Assembly: GCF_900116135.1 (NCBI RefSeq)
Contig: NZ_FOZX01000001.1
Span: forward strand, 372,001 to 436,000
DNA: 64,000 nucleotides
Reading direction: 5' to 3'
DNA from: Saccharopolyspora flava
Lineage (GTDB): Bacteria > Actinomycetota > Actinomycetes > Mycobacteriales > Pseudonocardiaceae
Each line of letters opens with the position of its first letter. Positions within the stretch are counted from its first letter, which is position 1. Shown piece by piece: positions 48,757 through 57,565 of the stretch. The notes below the pieces were generated by a model that was given only the letters and a program-made list of their open reading frames with translations, did no database searches and had not been told where the DNA came from. Position numbers and translations under genes: made by a program.

Positions 48757-49257
48757 GTGAATGTCATCGAGGTGCGACCGGCCCGAGTCCGCGACGCGCG
48801 CGCGATCAAGTCGTTGATCGACCACTACGCGGGCAAGGTGGTGCTCGGCAAGGAACTCGTGACCCTCTACGAGGACATCCAGGAGTTCGTGGTCGCCGAG
48901 GACGAGGGCCGGATCATCGGCTGCGGCGCGCTGCACGTGCTCTGGGAGGACCTCGCCGAGATCCGCACCGTGGCCGTCGACCCGATGGCGAAGGGCCGCG
49001 GCATCGGGCGCCTGGTCGTGGAGCGGCTGATCGAGCACGCCGCCGAGCTGGGGCTGTCGCGGATCTTCGTGCTCACCTTCGAGACGGAGTTCTTCGGCCG
49101 CCACGGGTTCCGGCCGATCGCCGACACGCCGGTCCCGCCCGAGGTCTACGCCGAGATCCGCCGCTCCCCGGACGAGGGCGTGGCGCAGTTCCTGGACCTG
49201 GCGCACGTCAAGCCGAACACCTTGGGCAACACCCGGATGCTGCTGCAGCTGGCGTGA
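48757..49257 (+). CDS. argA: N-acetylglutamate synthase-like GNAT protein, copy 1
   Basis: A 166-residue GNAT acetyltransferase like mycobacterial ArgA (Rv2747), which makes N-acetylglutamate for arginine synthesis. The acetyl-CoA loop is AVDPMAKGRGIGRLVVERL, and GCGALHVLWEDLAEIRTV and TFETEFFGRHGF are family marks. GTG start without a ribosome site, so the transcript may be leaderless. It lies at the argA position between the pgsA/rimO block and ftsK. A close paralogue follows 29 bp on. Confidence 0.9.
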   Translation: MNVIEVRPARVRDARAIKSLIDHYAGKVVLGKELVTLYEDIQEFVVAEDEGRIIGCGALHVLWEDLAEIRTVAVDPMAKGRGIGRLVVERLIEHAAELGLSRIFVLTFETEFFGRHGFRPIADTPVPPEVYAEIRRSPDEGVAQFLDLAHVKPNTLGNTRMLLQLA

Positions 49258-49274
49258 CGCCTCCGATCCGGCGC

Positions 49275-49280
49275 TACGAT
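49275..49280 (+). promoter_or_regulatory. -10 box of a probable leaderless promoter
   Basis: TACGAT ends 6 bp before the ATG at 49287, and no ribosome site is present. This is the usual arrangement for leaderless transcripts in actinobacteria. Confidence 0.5.
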
Positions 49281-49286
49281 GGATGC

Positions 49287-49805
49287 ATGAATGGTTATGC
49301 GCCGTCGGAGATAGTGATTCGGCGGGCTCGGATCGCCGACGTCCCGACGATCAAGGCGCTGGTCGACACCTACGCGGGCGAGGTGCTCCTGGAGAAGGAG
49401 CTGGTCACCCTCTACGAGGACATCCAGGAGTTCTGGGTCGCCGAGGACGGCGGTCGCGTCGTCGGCTGCGGCGCGCTGCACGTGCTCTGGGAGGACCTCG
49501 CCGAGATCCGCACGGTGGCGATCGACCCGGTGGTCAAGGGCCGCGGCATCGGGCACCGGATCGTCCAGCGGCTCATCGAGCTGGCCACCGACCTGGGCCT
49601 GACCAGGCTGTTCGTGCTCACCTTCGAGACCGAGTTCTTCGGCCGCCACGGGTTCCGGACCATCGACGGCGCCCCCGTCAGCCCCGAGGTCTACGAGGAG
49701 ATGCGCCGCTCGGTCGACGCCGGCGTCGCCGAGTTCCTGGACCTGGCCAACATCAAGCCCAACACGCTCGGCAACACCCGCATGCTGCTCGATCTCCCCG
49801 GGTGA
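49287..49805 (+). CDS. N-acetylglutamate synthase-like GNAT protein, copy 2
   Basis: A 172-residue tandem paralogue of the gene before it. Long segments are the same or nearly so: ELVTLYEDIQEF, GCGALHVLWEDLAEIRTVA, FVLTFETEFFGRHGF and IKPNTLGNTRMLL. Differences cluster in the N-terminus and the helix after the acetyl-CoA loop (KGRGIGHRIVQRL). It may be a second N-acetylglutamate synthase with other control, or have moved to a related amino acid. Confidence 0.88.
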   Translation: MNGYAPSEIVIRRARIADVPTIKALVDTYAGEVLLEKELVTLYEDIQEFWVAEDGGRVVGCGALHVLWEDLAEIRTVAIDPVVKGRGIGHRIVQRLIELATDLGLTRLFVLTFETEFFGRHGFRTIDGAPVSPEVYEEMRRSVDAGVAEFLDLANIKPNTLGNTRMLLDLPG

Positions 49806-49916
49806 ACCCGTCGTTCATCAACCTTTCGCGTTCGCAAGTTCGCAACTTTCTCACCAGTCGCTCCGGTTGCGGTTATAAACACCGGTGGTCATTCGTTCCA
49901 CCCTGAGGAGACCACC

Positions 49917-50423
49917 TTGGAACGCACCCGTCGTCGCGGCCTCGTCGCCGCCGTGGCCGCCACCGGAGCCCTGCTGCTGAGCGGCGGAACCGCCTTCGCC
50001 GCCGACCTCACGCCCGAGGAGCTGCAGAAGACCACCGACAGCTACCTGTTCGAGTACTCGCTGGACGAGTTCACCCAGACCAGAGCCGAGCAGCCGCACT
50101 CCGACCAGCTCGACTGGTCCTCCGACGGCTGCTCCTACTCCCCCGACGCGCCGTTCGGGTGGGAGTTCAAGGAGAGCTGCGACCGGCACGACTTCGGCTA
50201 CCGCAACTACAAGCTGCAGGAGCGGTTCTCCGAGGACAACCGGCTCAAGATCGACGACAACTTCCGCGACGACATGTACTCGGCGTGCGACGGCGACGGC
50301 GCCTGCGAAGCCACCGCGGACCTCTACTACCAGGCCGTCCGCCAGTTCGGCGGCTCCGCCTCCTCCCTGGCCCAGGCCGTGGAGCTGGCCGACGTTCCGG
50401 AGAAGGCCCGGGCTCAGCAGTGA
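49917..50423 (+). CDS. Secreted prokaryotic phospholipase A2
   Basis: A 168-residue secreted protein starting at TTG, with GAGGAG upstream. The signal peptide has a basic start and ends near GGTAFA-AD (residue 28). The mature protein has the prokaryotic PLA2 motif CDRHDFGYRNY with catalytic H91-D92, and cysteines at 72, 88 and further on for disulphides. It hydrolyses glycerophospholipids outside the cell, with calcium. The gene ends right before a CAGTTTT-family repeat. Confidence 0.93.
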   Translation: MERTRRRGLVAAVAATGALLLSGGTAFAADLTPEELQKTTDSYLFEYSLDEFTQTRAEQPHSDQLDWSSDGCSYSPDAPFGWEFKESCDRHDFGYRNYKLQERFSEDNRLKIDDNFRDDMYSACDGDGACEATADLYYQAVRQFGGSASSLAQAVELADVPEKARAQQ

Positions 50424-50430
50424 TCACCAG

Positions 50431-50513
50431 GGGACAGTTTTAGTGAAAACTGTCCCGGGCAAAACGGATATTTACCGGTATTTCCGGCGGGCAGTTTTCA
50501 CTAAAACTGTCCC
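50431..50513. repeat. Nested inverted repeat, CAGTTTT family
   Basis: Outer arms of 22 nt (50431-50452 and 50492-50513) are perfect complements. Each arm region also folds on itself: GGGACAGTTTT and AAAACTGTCCC (50431-50456) form an 11-bp hairpin with loop AGTG, and the right side does the same with one mismatch. So one long or two short hairpins can form. It lies between converging genes. Confidence 0.85.
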
Positions 50514-50630
50514 GACGCGGAGGACCCCCGCCCGGAGGGAGGACCATCTCTCCAGGCGGGGGCCGTTCTTCCCCGGGACGACCCGGGCGTCAGCGACACA
50601 TTCGGACGTCAGCGACCGGACATCCGGACG

Positions 50631-51917
50631 TCAGCGGCCGATTCGGGTGTCCATCGGGCGGGCTTCGGGTCGCGCTGCGGAGGCCGCGGGGTTGCCGGCC
50701 TCGTCGATCGGGCCGACGGCGTAGAACGCCTCGCAGGGACCGCCGATGTAGTGCTCGAAGTCCGTGGTCACGTGGATCATCGACTTGCCGTCGGCGGTCG
50801 GCAGCAGCGTCGGGCTGAAGTTCCGGCAGACGCTGCCCTGGTTGTAGTTGATCTGCACCGGGGCCGGGATCTCCTTCCACGGCCCGGCGAGGTTCTCCGG
50901 ATCGTCGTTGACCATCACGGTCTTGCCGTTGCCCGGCGCCCAGCCGCCGTTGTCGCCGCCGAGCATCTGGTAGGCCAGCAGCAGCCGGCCGTTCGGGTTC
51001 GGGCCCGGAGCCAGCGCGATGGTGGGCGTGCCGAGCGGCTGACCGCCGGTGTCGGAGACGATCTCGGTGCCGAGGTCGTAGGGGTCGCCCCAGTCCCAGC
51101 CGTCGGAGGATTTGCGGATCCAGATCGTGCAGGTGTGCACCGGGTCGTAATTGCAGACCTCGTAGACCATCACGTAGGTCCCGTCGGGGAGCTTGCGGAC
51201 TCCCGACATTCCCGGCCGAACCCGGAACTGGTCGTTCTTCAGCATGTCCTTCGCATCGGTCCAATTGCGACCGTCCGAAGAACGCACCTGCACCAGTTTC
51301 TGATCGTGGTTCGGGTCGCCGTCATCGGAATAGAAAGCGACCAGATCGCCCTGCTCCGAAACCGTGAACTCGGGCTCCCACACGCCCGGGCCGACCGGCG
51401 CCTGCACCATGTCGGACAGGAAGTTCCAGGTCGCGCCGTGGTCGTCGCTGCGCCACACCCGGATGCTGGACTGGCGCTCCTCCTCGTCGGCGCCGACGCC
51501 GGCGGTACCGGCCCACAGCAGCGTCCCGGCGGGCATGTCGCCGACCTGCTGCGGCAGCTCGTACAGCGTCGAGCAGCACATCCCCTTGGTGTCCTCACCA
51601 GCGGGATCGTGGATCTCGGCGAGCGGCTGGAAGGTCTTGCCGTCGTCGCGGCTCTCCTGGATCGTGGCGAACCCGGCATTGTCGCGGTAGGTCGTCATGC
51701 TCGCCAGCACGCGGCCGTTGGCGTCGCCCGAGTGCTCCAGGCGCACCAGCCTCGGGTAGCTGGAACCGCCGACTCTGAGCAGCTCGCCCTTCTCCACGTC
51801 CTGCGTCCCGACATCGCCGGGAGCGGGCGCGGACAACGCCATCTGCTGGAATCCGGCGGCGACCAATGCCGCCGAGAACAGCACGACCAACAAAGCGCGA
51901 ACTTTTCGCACGACCAT
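50631..51917 (-). CDS. Secreted sialidase-fold (BNR-repeat) protein
   Basis: A 428-residue secreted protein. A signal peptide (VRALLVVLFSAALVAAGFQQ) is followed by a six-bladed propeller pattern with Asp-box-like SxDxGxTW units: SRDDGKTFQPL, SDDHGATWNFL, SSDGRNWTDA and SSDGWDWGDP. Exo-sialidases and GH93-type exo-arabinanases share this fold. I cannot see the Arg triad with certainty, so the substrate is open. ATG at 51917 has AGGGG 8 nt upstream. Confidence 0.85.
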   Translation of the reverse strand: MVVRKVRALLVVLFSAALVAAGFQQMALSAPAPGDVGTQDVEKGELLRVGGSSYPRLVRLEHSGDANGRVLASMTTYRDNAGFATIQESRDDGKTFQPLAEIHDPAGEDTKGMCCSTLYELPQQVGDMPAGTLLWAGTAGVGADEEERQSSIRVWRSDDHGATWNFLSDMVQAPVGPGVWEPEFTVSEQGDLVAFYSDDGDPNHDQKLVQVRSSDGRNWTDAKDMLKNDQFRVRPGMSGVRKLPDGTYVMVYEVCNYDPVHTCTIWIRKSSDGWDWGDPYDLGTEIVSDTGGQPLGTPTIALAPGPNPNGRLLLAYQMLGGDNGGWAPGNGKTVMVNDDPENLAGPWKEIPAPVQINYNQGSVCRNFSPTLLPTADGKSMIHVTTDFEHYIGGPCEAFYAVGPIDEAGNPAASAARPEARPMDTRIGR

Positions 51918-52097
51918 GCGCACTACCCCTCAAAAGCGGGCGGATCAACCGTCAGCGGCGGAGAGGCTATCGCAGAAAAGATCTGAATCGAGCTCTCTGG
52001 AAATTCCGTTCAGAGCAATTCACGAGTCGCAAACGGAGCAGTGGAAACAATGCGAAACAAATGGTGATGAACAAACGTGAAAAGCGCGGAGAAGAAT

Positions 52098-52130
52098 CGG
52101 GCCCGCGGCGTTCACGACGCCGCGGGCCCG
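52098..52130 (-). terminator. ftsK intrinsic terminator
   Basis: A perfect 14-bp GC-rich stem (52098-52111 with 52117-52130) and 5-nt loop, 3 bp after the ftsK stop. ATTCTTCTCC follows on the minus strand. Confidence 0.85.
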
Positions 52131-52133
52131 AGC

Positions 52134-54668
52134 TCACTCCTCCTCGTCGGGCGGCGGCCCGCCGCGGATCGCGTAGAGCGCGTTCTCCAGCTCCTCGGGC
52201 TTGACCAGCACGTCGCGCGCCTTGGAGCCCTCCGAGGGCCCGACGACGCCGCGCGATTCGAGCAGGTCCATCAGACGACCGGCCTTGGCGAACCCGACCC
52301 GCAGCTTGCGCTGCAGCATCGAGGTCGACCCGAACTGGCTGGTCACGACGAGCTCGGCGGCCTGCAGCAGGACGTCGAGGTCGTCGCCGATGTCGGAGTC
52401 GATCTCCTTCTTGTCGCCCGACTTGCCGGCCGCGGTGACGCCGTCGGTGTACTCCGGCTCGGCCTGGTCCTTGGTGTAGGCGACGATCCGGTGGATCTCG
52501 TCGTCGGCGACGAAGGAGCCCTGCACGCGCACCGGCCGCGAGGCGCCCATCGGCAGGTACAGCGCGTCACCCATGCCGATCAGCTTCTCGGCGCCCGGCT
52601 GGTCGAGGATGACCCGCGAGTCGGTCAGCGACGAGGTCGCGAACGCCAGCCGCGACGGCACGTTGGTCTTGATCAGACCCGTCACCACGTCCACCGAGGG
52701 CCGCTGCGTGGCCAGCACCAGGTGGATGCCCGCGGCTCGCGCCTTCTGGGTGATCCGCACGATCGCGTCCTCGACGTCGCGCGGCGCGGTCATCATCAGG
52801 TCGGCGAGCTCGTCGACGATCGCCAGGATGTACGGGTAGGGCTTGTACTCGCGCTCGCTGCCCAGCGGCGCGGTGATCTCCCCGGAACGCACCTTGGCGT
52901 TGAAGTCGTCGATGTGCCGCACCCGGTTGGCCTGCATGTCCTGGTAGCGCTGCTCCATCTCCTCCACCAGCCAGGCCAGCGCGGCGGCGGCCTTCTTCGG
53001 CTGGGTGATGATGGGCGTGATCAGGTGCGGGATGCCCTCGTAGGGCGTCAGCTCCACCATCTTCGGGTCGATCAGGATCATCCTGACCTCCTGCGGGGTG
53101 GCCCGCGCCAGCAGCGACACCAGCATCGAGTTGACGAAGCTCGACTTACCGGAACCGGTCGAACCCGCGCACAGCAGGTGCGGCATCTTGGACAGGTTCG
53201 CGGTGACCATGTGGCCCTCGATGTCCTTGCCCAGGCCCATGACCAGCGGGTGCGTGTCCTTGGCCGCCTCCGAGGAGCGCAGCACGTCGCCCAGCCGCAC
53301 CATCTCCCGGTCGCTGTTGGGCACCTCGATGCCCACCGCGGACTTGCCGGGGATCGGCGCGAGCAGCCGCACGTTGTCGGTGGCGGCGGCGTAGGCGATG
53401 TTCTTGGTCAGCGCGGTGATCTTCTCGACCTTCACGCCGGGGCCCAGCTCGACCTCGTAGCGGGTGACGGTCGGACCCCGGGTGAAGCCGGTGACCTGCG
53501 CGTCGATGTTGAACTGCTCCAGCACGGCCGTGATCGCCTCGATCATCGAGTCGTTGACCTTGCTGCGGCTCTTCGGCGGGTCGCCGTCGGTGAGCACGTC
53601 CAGCGGCGGCAGCTGGTAGTCGCCCTCGACGTCGCGGCTGATCACCGGCGCGTCGCTCTTCTTGGCGGGCTTCTCGGGCTTCTCCGGCTTGGCGGCCGGG
53701 ACCTCGGCGGCCTTCGGCTTGGCCGGTTTCGCCGGGGGCTCCTCGGGCACGTCGTCGAGGGAGAGCTGCTCGTCCTGCTCGGACATCGCCGCCTGGCGGC
53801 GCCGCGACGGGCGGCGCAGCTTGACCGTCGACGGGTCGCCTTCGAGCTCGGCCTTGCTGGGCGCGGGCTCGAAGCCATCCTCGTCGTCGTAGTCCTCGCC
53901 GCGCATCTTGGCGAGCACGTCGCGCATCGACGACCCGGTGAGCACGAGCAGCCCGAACAACCCGGCGATGATCAGCACGGGGACGGCGACGTACCCGGTC
54001 AGGCCGTAGGACAGCGGGCCTCCGGCGACGAATCCGAGCGCACCGCCGGCGGTGGGCCATGCTTCGGACTCCAGCGGGGAACCCGACAGGACGTGGATGG
54101 TTCCCAGCGTGGCGAACACCAGCAGCACGGTCCCGATGACCACGCGCGGCCGGGCTTCGGGGCTGGTCTCGGTGCGCATCAGGATCACCGAGGTGGCCAG
54201 CAGGACGATGGGCAGCACGACCGCGCCGATGCCGATGATCGAGCGCAGCGCCCAGTCGAACCAGTGCCCGACCGGCCCGCCGGCCTGCCACCACACCCCG
54301 GCGGCCACGACGACGGCCAGCGCGAGGTAGATCAGCGCGATCCCGTCGCGGCGGTGGGCGGGGTCGAGTTCGTGGGTTCTGCCGACCGCGCGGACCACGC
54401 CGCCGAGCCCGCCACCCCGCTTCCGCGGGGCCGGGGTCTTCCTGCTGCTCTTGGCGGGGGTGCGCTTCGCGGGCGTCTTGCGGGGAGCGTGCGTCGACCC
54501 GGGGCGGGGCTTGCTCTGCCCGCCGCTCTTGGACCCGCCGCTCTTGGACCCGCTGCTGGTCTTGGTGGACGCGGTGCTCCTGCCACGCTTCGCGGCGGTG
54601 CCGCTACGCTGCGTCGCCGCCTTGCCGCGCGACGAGCCCCCGCCCCCGTTCGTTGTCCGGCTCGCCAT
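52134..54668 (-). CDS. ftsK: DNA translocase FtsK
   Basis: An 844-residue septal DNA pump that clears chromosomes from the closing septum. The N-terminus is Lys/Arg/Ser-rich (about 1-85), then four to five membrane segments (about 105-270) and a charged Pro/Lys linker. The motor has Walker A GSTGSGKSSF with K508 and Walker B YILAIVDELADLMM. The C-terminal gamma winged helix includes GSTSMLQRKLRVGFAKAGRL. Start at 54668 is the conserved-looking ATG; the frame upstream is antisense to the next gene. Confidence 0.95.
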   Translation of the reverse strand: MASRTTNGGGGSSRGKAATQRSGTAAKRGRSTASTKTSSGSKSGGSKSGGQSKPRPGSTHAPRKTPAKRTPAKSSRKTPAPRKRGGGLGGVVRAVGRTHELDPAHRRDGIALIYLALAVVVAAGVWWQAGGPVGHWFDWALRSIIGIGAVVLPIVLLATSVILMRTETSPEARPRVVIGTVLLVFATLGTIHVLSGSPLESEAWPTAGGALGFVAGGPLSYGLTGYVAVPVLIIAGLFGLLVLTGSSMRDVLAKMRGEDYDDEDGFEPAPSKAELEGDPSTVKLRRPSRRRQAAMSEQDEQLSLDDVPEEPPAKPAKPKAAEVPAAKPEKPEKPAKKSDAPVISRDVEGDYQLPPLDVLTDGDPPKSRSKVNDSMIEAITAVLEQFNIDAQVTGFTRGPTVTRYEVELGPGVKVEKITALTKNIAYAAATDNVRLLAPIPGKSAVGIEVPNSDREMVRLGDVLRSSEAAKDTHPLVMGLGKDIEGHMVTANLSKMPHLLCAGSTGSGKSSFVNSMLVSLLARATPQEVRMILIDPKMVELTPYEGIPHLITPIITQPKKAAAALAWLVEEMEQRYQDMQANRVRHIDDFNAKVRSGEITAPLGSEREYKPYPYILAIVDELADLMMTAPRDVEDAIVRITQKARAAGIHLVLATQRPSVDVVTGLIKTNVPSRLAFATSSLTDSRVILDQPGAEKLIGMGDALYLPMGASRPVRVQGSFVADDEIHRIVAYTKDQAEPEYTDGVTAAGKSGDKKEIDSDIGDDLDVLLQAAELVVTSQFGSTSMLQRKLRVGFAKAGRLMDLLESRGVVGPSEGSKARDVLVKPEELENALYAIRGGPPPDEEE

Positions 54669-54761
54669 GCCCCACACGGTATCGGCACCCGCCTCTCCCG
54701 TCACAACAACCACGGGGGTTTGCGCCCGCTGAACGCACGAGTCGTGAGAGTCTTGCCCATC

Positions 54762-55598
54762 ATGGTTGCCCTGCCCAGCGGCCCGGAGCCGACACACCGG
54801 AGCGATCGCGAGAACCTGTTCCGCGCCACCCCGCGGTTGTGGCGCGCGCTGATGCGCGTGGACCGCGCGGTGATCGCGCTGACCGGACGCCTCGTCGTCA
54901 CCGGCGACGTGCCGGATGACCTGCGGGGACGGCCGGTGCTGATGGCGGCCAACCACATCGGCAACCTGGATCCGCTGGTGCTCATCGCCGCGTGCCGGCA
55001 TCGGCGGATCGCGCCGCGCTTCGTCGCGACGGGCGGCCTGTTCGACGCGCCGGTGCTCGGTTCGATCATGCGCGCGGGACGGCACGTGCGCGCCGATCGC
55101 GGCAAGGCGACGGCGGCCGAGGCGCTGGACAAGGTCGTCGCGGCGCTCGCCGAGGACCCGAACCCGGTTCTGGTCTACCCGGAGGGGCGGATCACGCTGG
55201 AGCCGAACATGTGGCCCGAGCGCGGCAAGACCGGCGTGGCCCGGATGGCGCTGGCGGCGGGCGCGAAGGTCGTCCCGATCAGCCAGTGGGGTGCGCACGA
55301 GGCCATGTGCTACGGCATGGTGCGCGTGGAGAGCGCCCGCGACCTGTGGATCCTGTTCTCGTCGTGGCTGCGGGCGATCGTGCGCAGGCCGACGATGCGG
55401 GTCCACTTCGGCACTCCGGTGGACCTCTCGGACCTGTCGGCCGACCGGGTCGGCGACGCCGCGCGTGCCCGCGACCGCATCATGCGCGCGATCACCGAGG
55501 GCCTGGTGCGGCTGCGCGTCGACGAGCCCGACGCCCCGCTGCACGCGGACCCCACGCGCCCGGTCAGCGACAAGCCCTCCCCCTGGCTGAGCAGGTAA
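54762..55598 (+). CDS. PlsC-type 1-acylglycerol-3-phosphate acyltransferase
   Basis: A 278-residue membrane-associated acyltransferase of phospholipid synthesis. The catalytic HX4D motif is in ANHIGNLDPLVLIA and the substrate motif is VYPEGRITLE. A hydrophobic segment sits around 35-50. Divergent from ftsK by 93 bp. Alternative GTG start at 54744 would add six residues. Confidence 0.9.
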   Translation: MVALPSGPEPTHRSDRENLFRATPRLWRALMRVDRAVIALTGRLVVTGDVPDDLRGRPVLMAANHIGNLDPLVLIAACRHRRIAPRFVATGGLFDAPVLGSIMRAGRHVRADRGKATAAEALDKVVAALAEDPNPVLVYPEGRITLEPNMWPERGKTGVARMALAAGAKVVPISQWGAHEAMCYGMVRVESARDLWILFSSWLRAIVRRPTMRVHFGTPVDLSDLSADRVGDAARARDRIMRAITEGLVRLRVDEPDAPLHADPTRPVSDKPSPWLSR

Positions 55599-55723
55599 CC
55601 GAACCGAAACGCGCTCGCCGCGACCATTTCTCGCCAATCCCGCGTCACGATCTCGTCCGGCCTCGTTAACTGTCCACACTGCATCGCCATCACCGGCGAA
55701 AACCCGGACAGACGAGGACGATC

Positions 55724-57298
55724 GTGAGAAAAGCCGCCACCACCGCGCTGGCGCTCGGGCTGCTGATCGGCTTATCGCCGACGGTCGGCTCGGCGTCGGC
55801 CGCACCAGCACCCGAATTCACCCCGGCCCCGATCCAGTGGGGCCCGTGCGAGAGCGAGACGCTGCAGAAGGCCGGTGCCGAGTGCGGCGCGGTCTCGGTC
55901 CCGCTGGACTACGCCGACCCGGCGGGCGAGCAGGTCAAGCTCGCCGTCTCGCGCGTCAAGCACACCGTGCCCGAGGACCAGTACCAAGGGGTCATGCTGG
56001 TCAACCCGGGCGGGCCCGGTGGTTCCGGGCTGAACCTGAGCGTGCTCGGCTCCTACGTGCCCAAGAACGCCGGTGCCGCCTACGACTGGATCGGCTTCGA
56101 CCCGCGCGGCGTCGGCAGCAGCGAACCGGCGCTGTCCTGCGATCCGAACTACTTCGGCTACGACCGGCCGCACTACGTGCCCGACCCCGAGCTGGAGAAG
56201 ACCTGGCTGGACCGCGCCGAGGGCTACGCGAAGGCCTGCGGCAACGCGGGCAAGCTGCTCGACCACCTCAAGACCACCGACTCGGTCGAGGACATGGAGA
56301 GCATCCGCAAGGCCCTGGGCCAGGAGCAGATCAACTACTACGGCTTCTCCTACGGCACCTACCTCGGGCAGGTCTACGGCACCCTGCACCCGGAGCGGAT
56401 GCGGCGGCTGGTGATGGACGGCGTGGTCAACGTCGACGACGTCTGGTACCAGGCGAACCTGAACCAGGACGTGGCCTTCGACCGCAACATCAAGATCTTC
56501 TTCGACTGGGTGGCCCGCAACGACGCCACCTACCACCTGGGCACCACGGCGGACGCCGTGGAGAAGCAGTACTACGACCAGCTCGCCAAGCTCGACGCGC
56601 AACCGGCGGGCGGCGTGATCGGCTCGGCGGAGTGGACGGACCTGTTCCTGCAGGCCGGGTACTCGACGTCGGTGTGGCCGGAACGCGCGCAGGCGTTCGC
56701 CGCCTGGGTCAACAACGGCGACTTCGCCCCGGCCAAGGCGCTCTACGACGACACCAACACGCCGGGAGACGACAACGGCTACGCGGTCTACACCGGCGTC
56801 CAGTGCACCGACGTGCAGTGGCCGACCGACTGGGAGCAGTGGCGCCGCGACAACTGGGCCACGCACGAGAAGGCACCCTTCGAGACCTGGGGCAACGCCT
56901 GGTACAACGCCCCGTGCCTGACCTGGCCCGCCAAGGCCGGCAAGCCCGTCGAGGTCGACGGCGGCAAGGTCGACAGCGCCCTGCTCATCAGCGAGGAGCT
57001 GGACGCGGCCACCCCGTTCCCGGGCGCCCTCGAAGCGCGCAAGCGCTTCCCGAACGCCAGCCTCATCAGCCTGCCCGGCGGCACCACCCACTCGGGCTCG
57101 CTGAGCGGGAACGCCTGCGAGGACGACAAGATCGCCGACTACCTCCTCACGGGCGCCCTCCCGCCCCGCCAGGACGGCGACGGTCCGGACACCACGTGCG
57201 AACCGCTCCCGCAGCCGACCCCGGACCAGGTCGGCACCCAGGCCACCCACGGCCAACCCGCGGTCCTGCAGGAAGCCCTGCAGACCCACCACCGCTGA
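55724..57298 (+). CDS. Secreted alpha/beta hydrolase (tripeptidyl aminopeptidase type)
   Basis: A 524-residue secreted S33-type peptidase. A signal peptide (about 1-27, ending SASA-AP) leads to an alpha/beta hydrolase core with the oxyanion segment NPGGPGGSG, FDPRGVGSSEP and nucleophile GFSYGT. The TAP-like C-terminal domain has EELDAATPFPGALEAR and LPGGTTHSG with the catalytic His. It likely releases short peptides outside the cell. A GC-rich palindrome follows. Confidence 0.92.
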   Translation: MRKAATTALALGLLIGLSPTVGSASAAPAPEFTPAPIQWGPCESETLQKAGAECGAVSVPLDYADPAGEQVKLAVSRVKHTVPEDQYQGVMLVNPGGPGGSGLNLSVLGSYVPKNAGAAYDWIGFDPRGVGSSEPALSCDPNYFGYDRPHYVPDPELEKTWLDRAEGYAKACGNAGKLLDHLKTTDSVEDMESIRKALGQEQINYYGFSYGTYLGQVYGTLHPERMRRLVMDGVVNVDDVWYQANLNQDVAFDRNIKIFFDWVARNDATYHLGTTADAVEKQYYDQLAKLDAQPAGGVIGSAEWTDLFLQAGYSTSVWPERAQAFAAWVNNGDFAPAKALYDDTNTPGDDNGYAVYTGVQCTDVQWPTDWEQWRRDNWATHEKAPFETWGNAWYNAPCLTWPAKAGKPVEVDGGKVDSALLISEELDAATPFPGALEARKRFPNASLISLPGGTTHSGSLSGNACEDDKIADYLLTGALPPRQDGDGPDTTCEPLPQPTPDQVGTQATHGQPAVLQEALQTHHR

Positions 57299-57307
57299 CA
57301 CGACGAC

Positions 57308-57349
57308 GAGAACGGGCCGGGCTCCCCCGGGGGAGCCCGGCCCGTTCTC
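57308..57349. terminator. Bidirectional terminator (42-bp palindrome)
   Basis: Positions 57308-57328 and 57329-57349 are perfect reverse complements, rich in GC, between the hydrolase gene and the converging DUF397 gene (stop at 57356). Confidence 0.85.
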
Positions 57350-57355
57350 ACGCGG

Positions 57356-57547
57356 TCAGAAACCAGCTTTGACACGGGATAAGAACTCCCGCCAAGCCTC
57401 ATCCCGCACCACCAACGCCGCCCCACCGGGATCCTTCGAGTCCCGGATCGCGGTCACATCCCGAAGGTTCAACGCGACTTCGACGCACTCACCACCGCTG
57501 GCCGATCTGCTGGACTTCCGCCACTCCGCGCCGGACAGATCGAACAC
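57356..57547 (-). CDS. DUF397 protein
   Basis: A 63-residue protein with the DUF397 pattern: LSGAEWRKSSRSASGGECVEVA, then VRDSK-like IRDSKDPGG and WREFLSRVK. Such proteins are regularly coded beside Scr1-type regulators and are thought to be their small partners, maybe as a toxin-antitoxin-like pair. It lies 18 bp after the regulator gene. Confidence 0.92.
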   Translation of the reverse strand: MFDLSGAEWRKSSRSASGGECVEVALNLRDVTAIRDSKDPGGAALVVRDEAWREFLSRVKAGF

Positions 57548-57565
57548 GTCCCGACCTCCTCGGTA

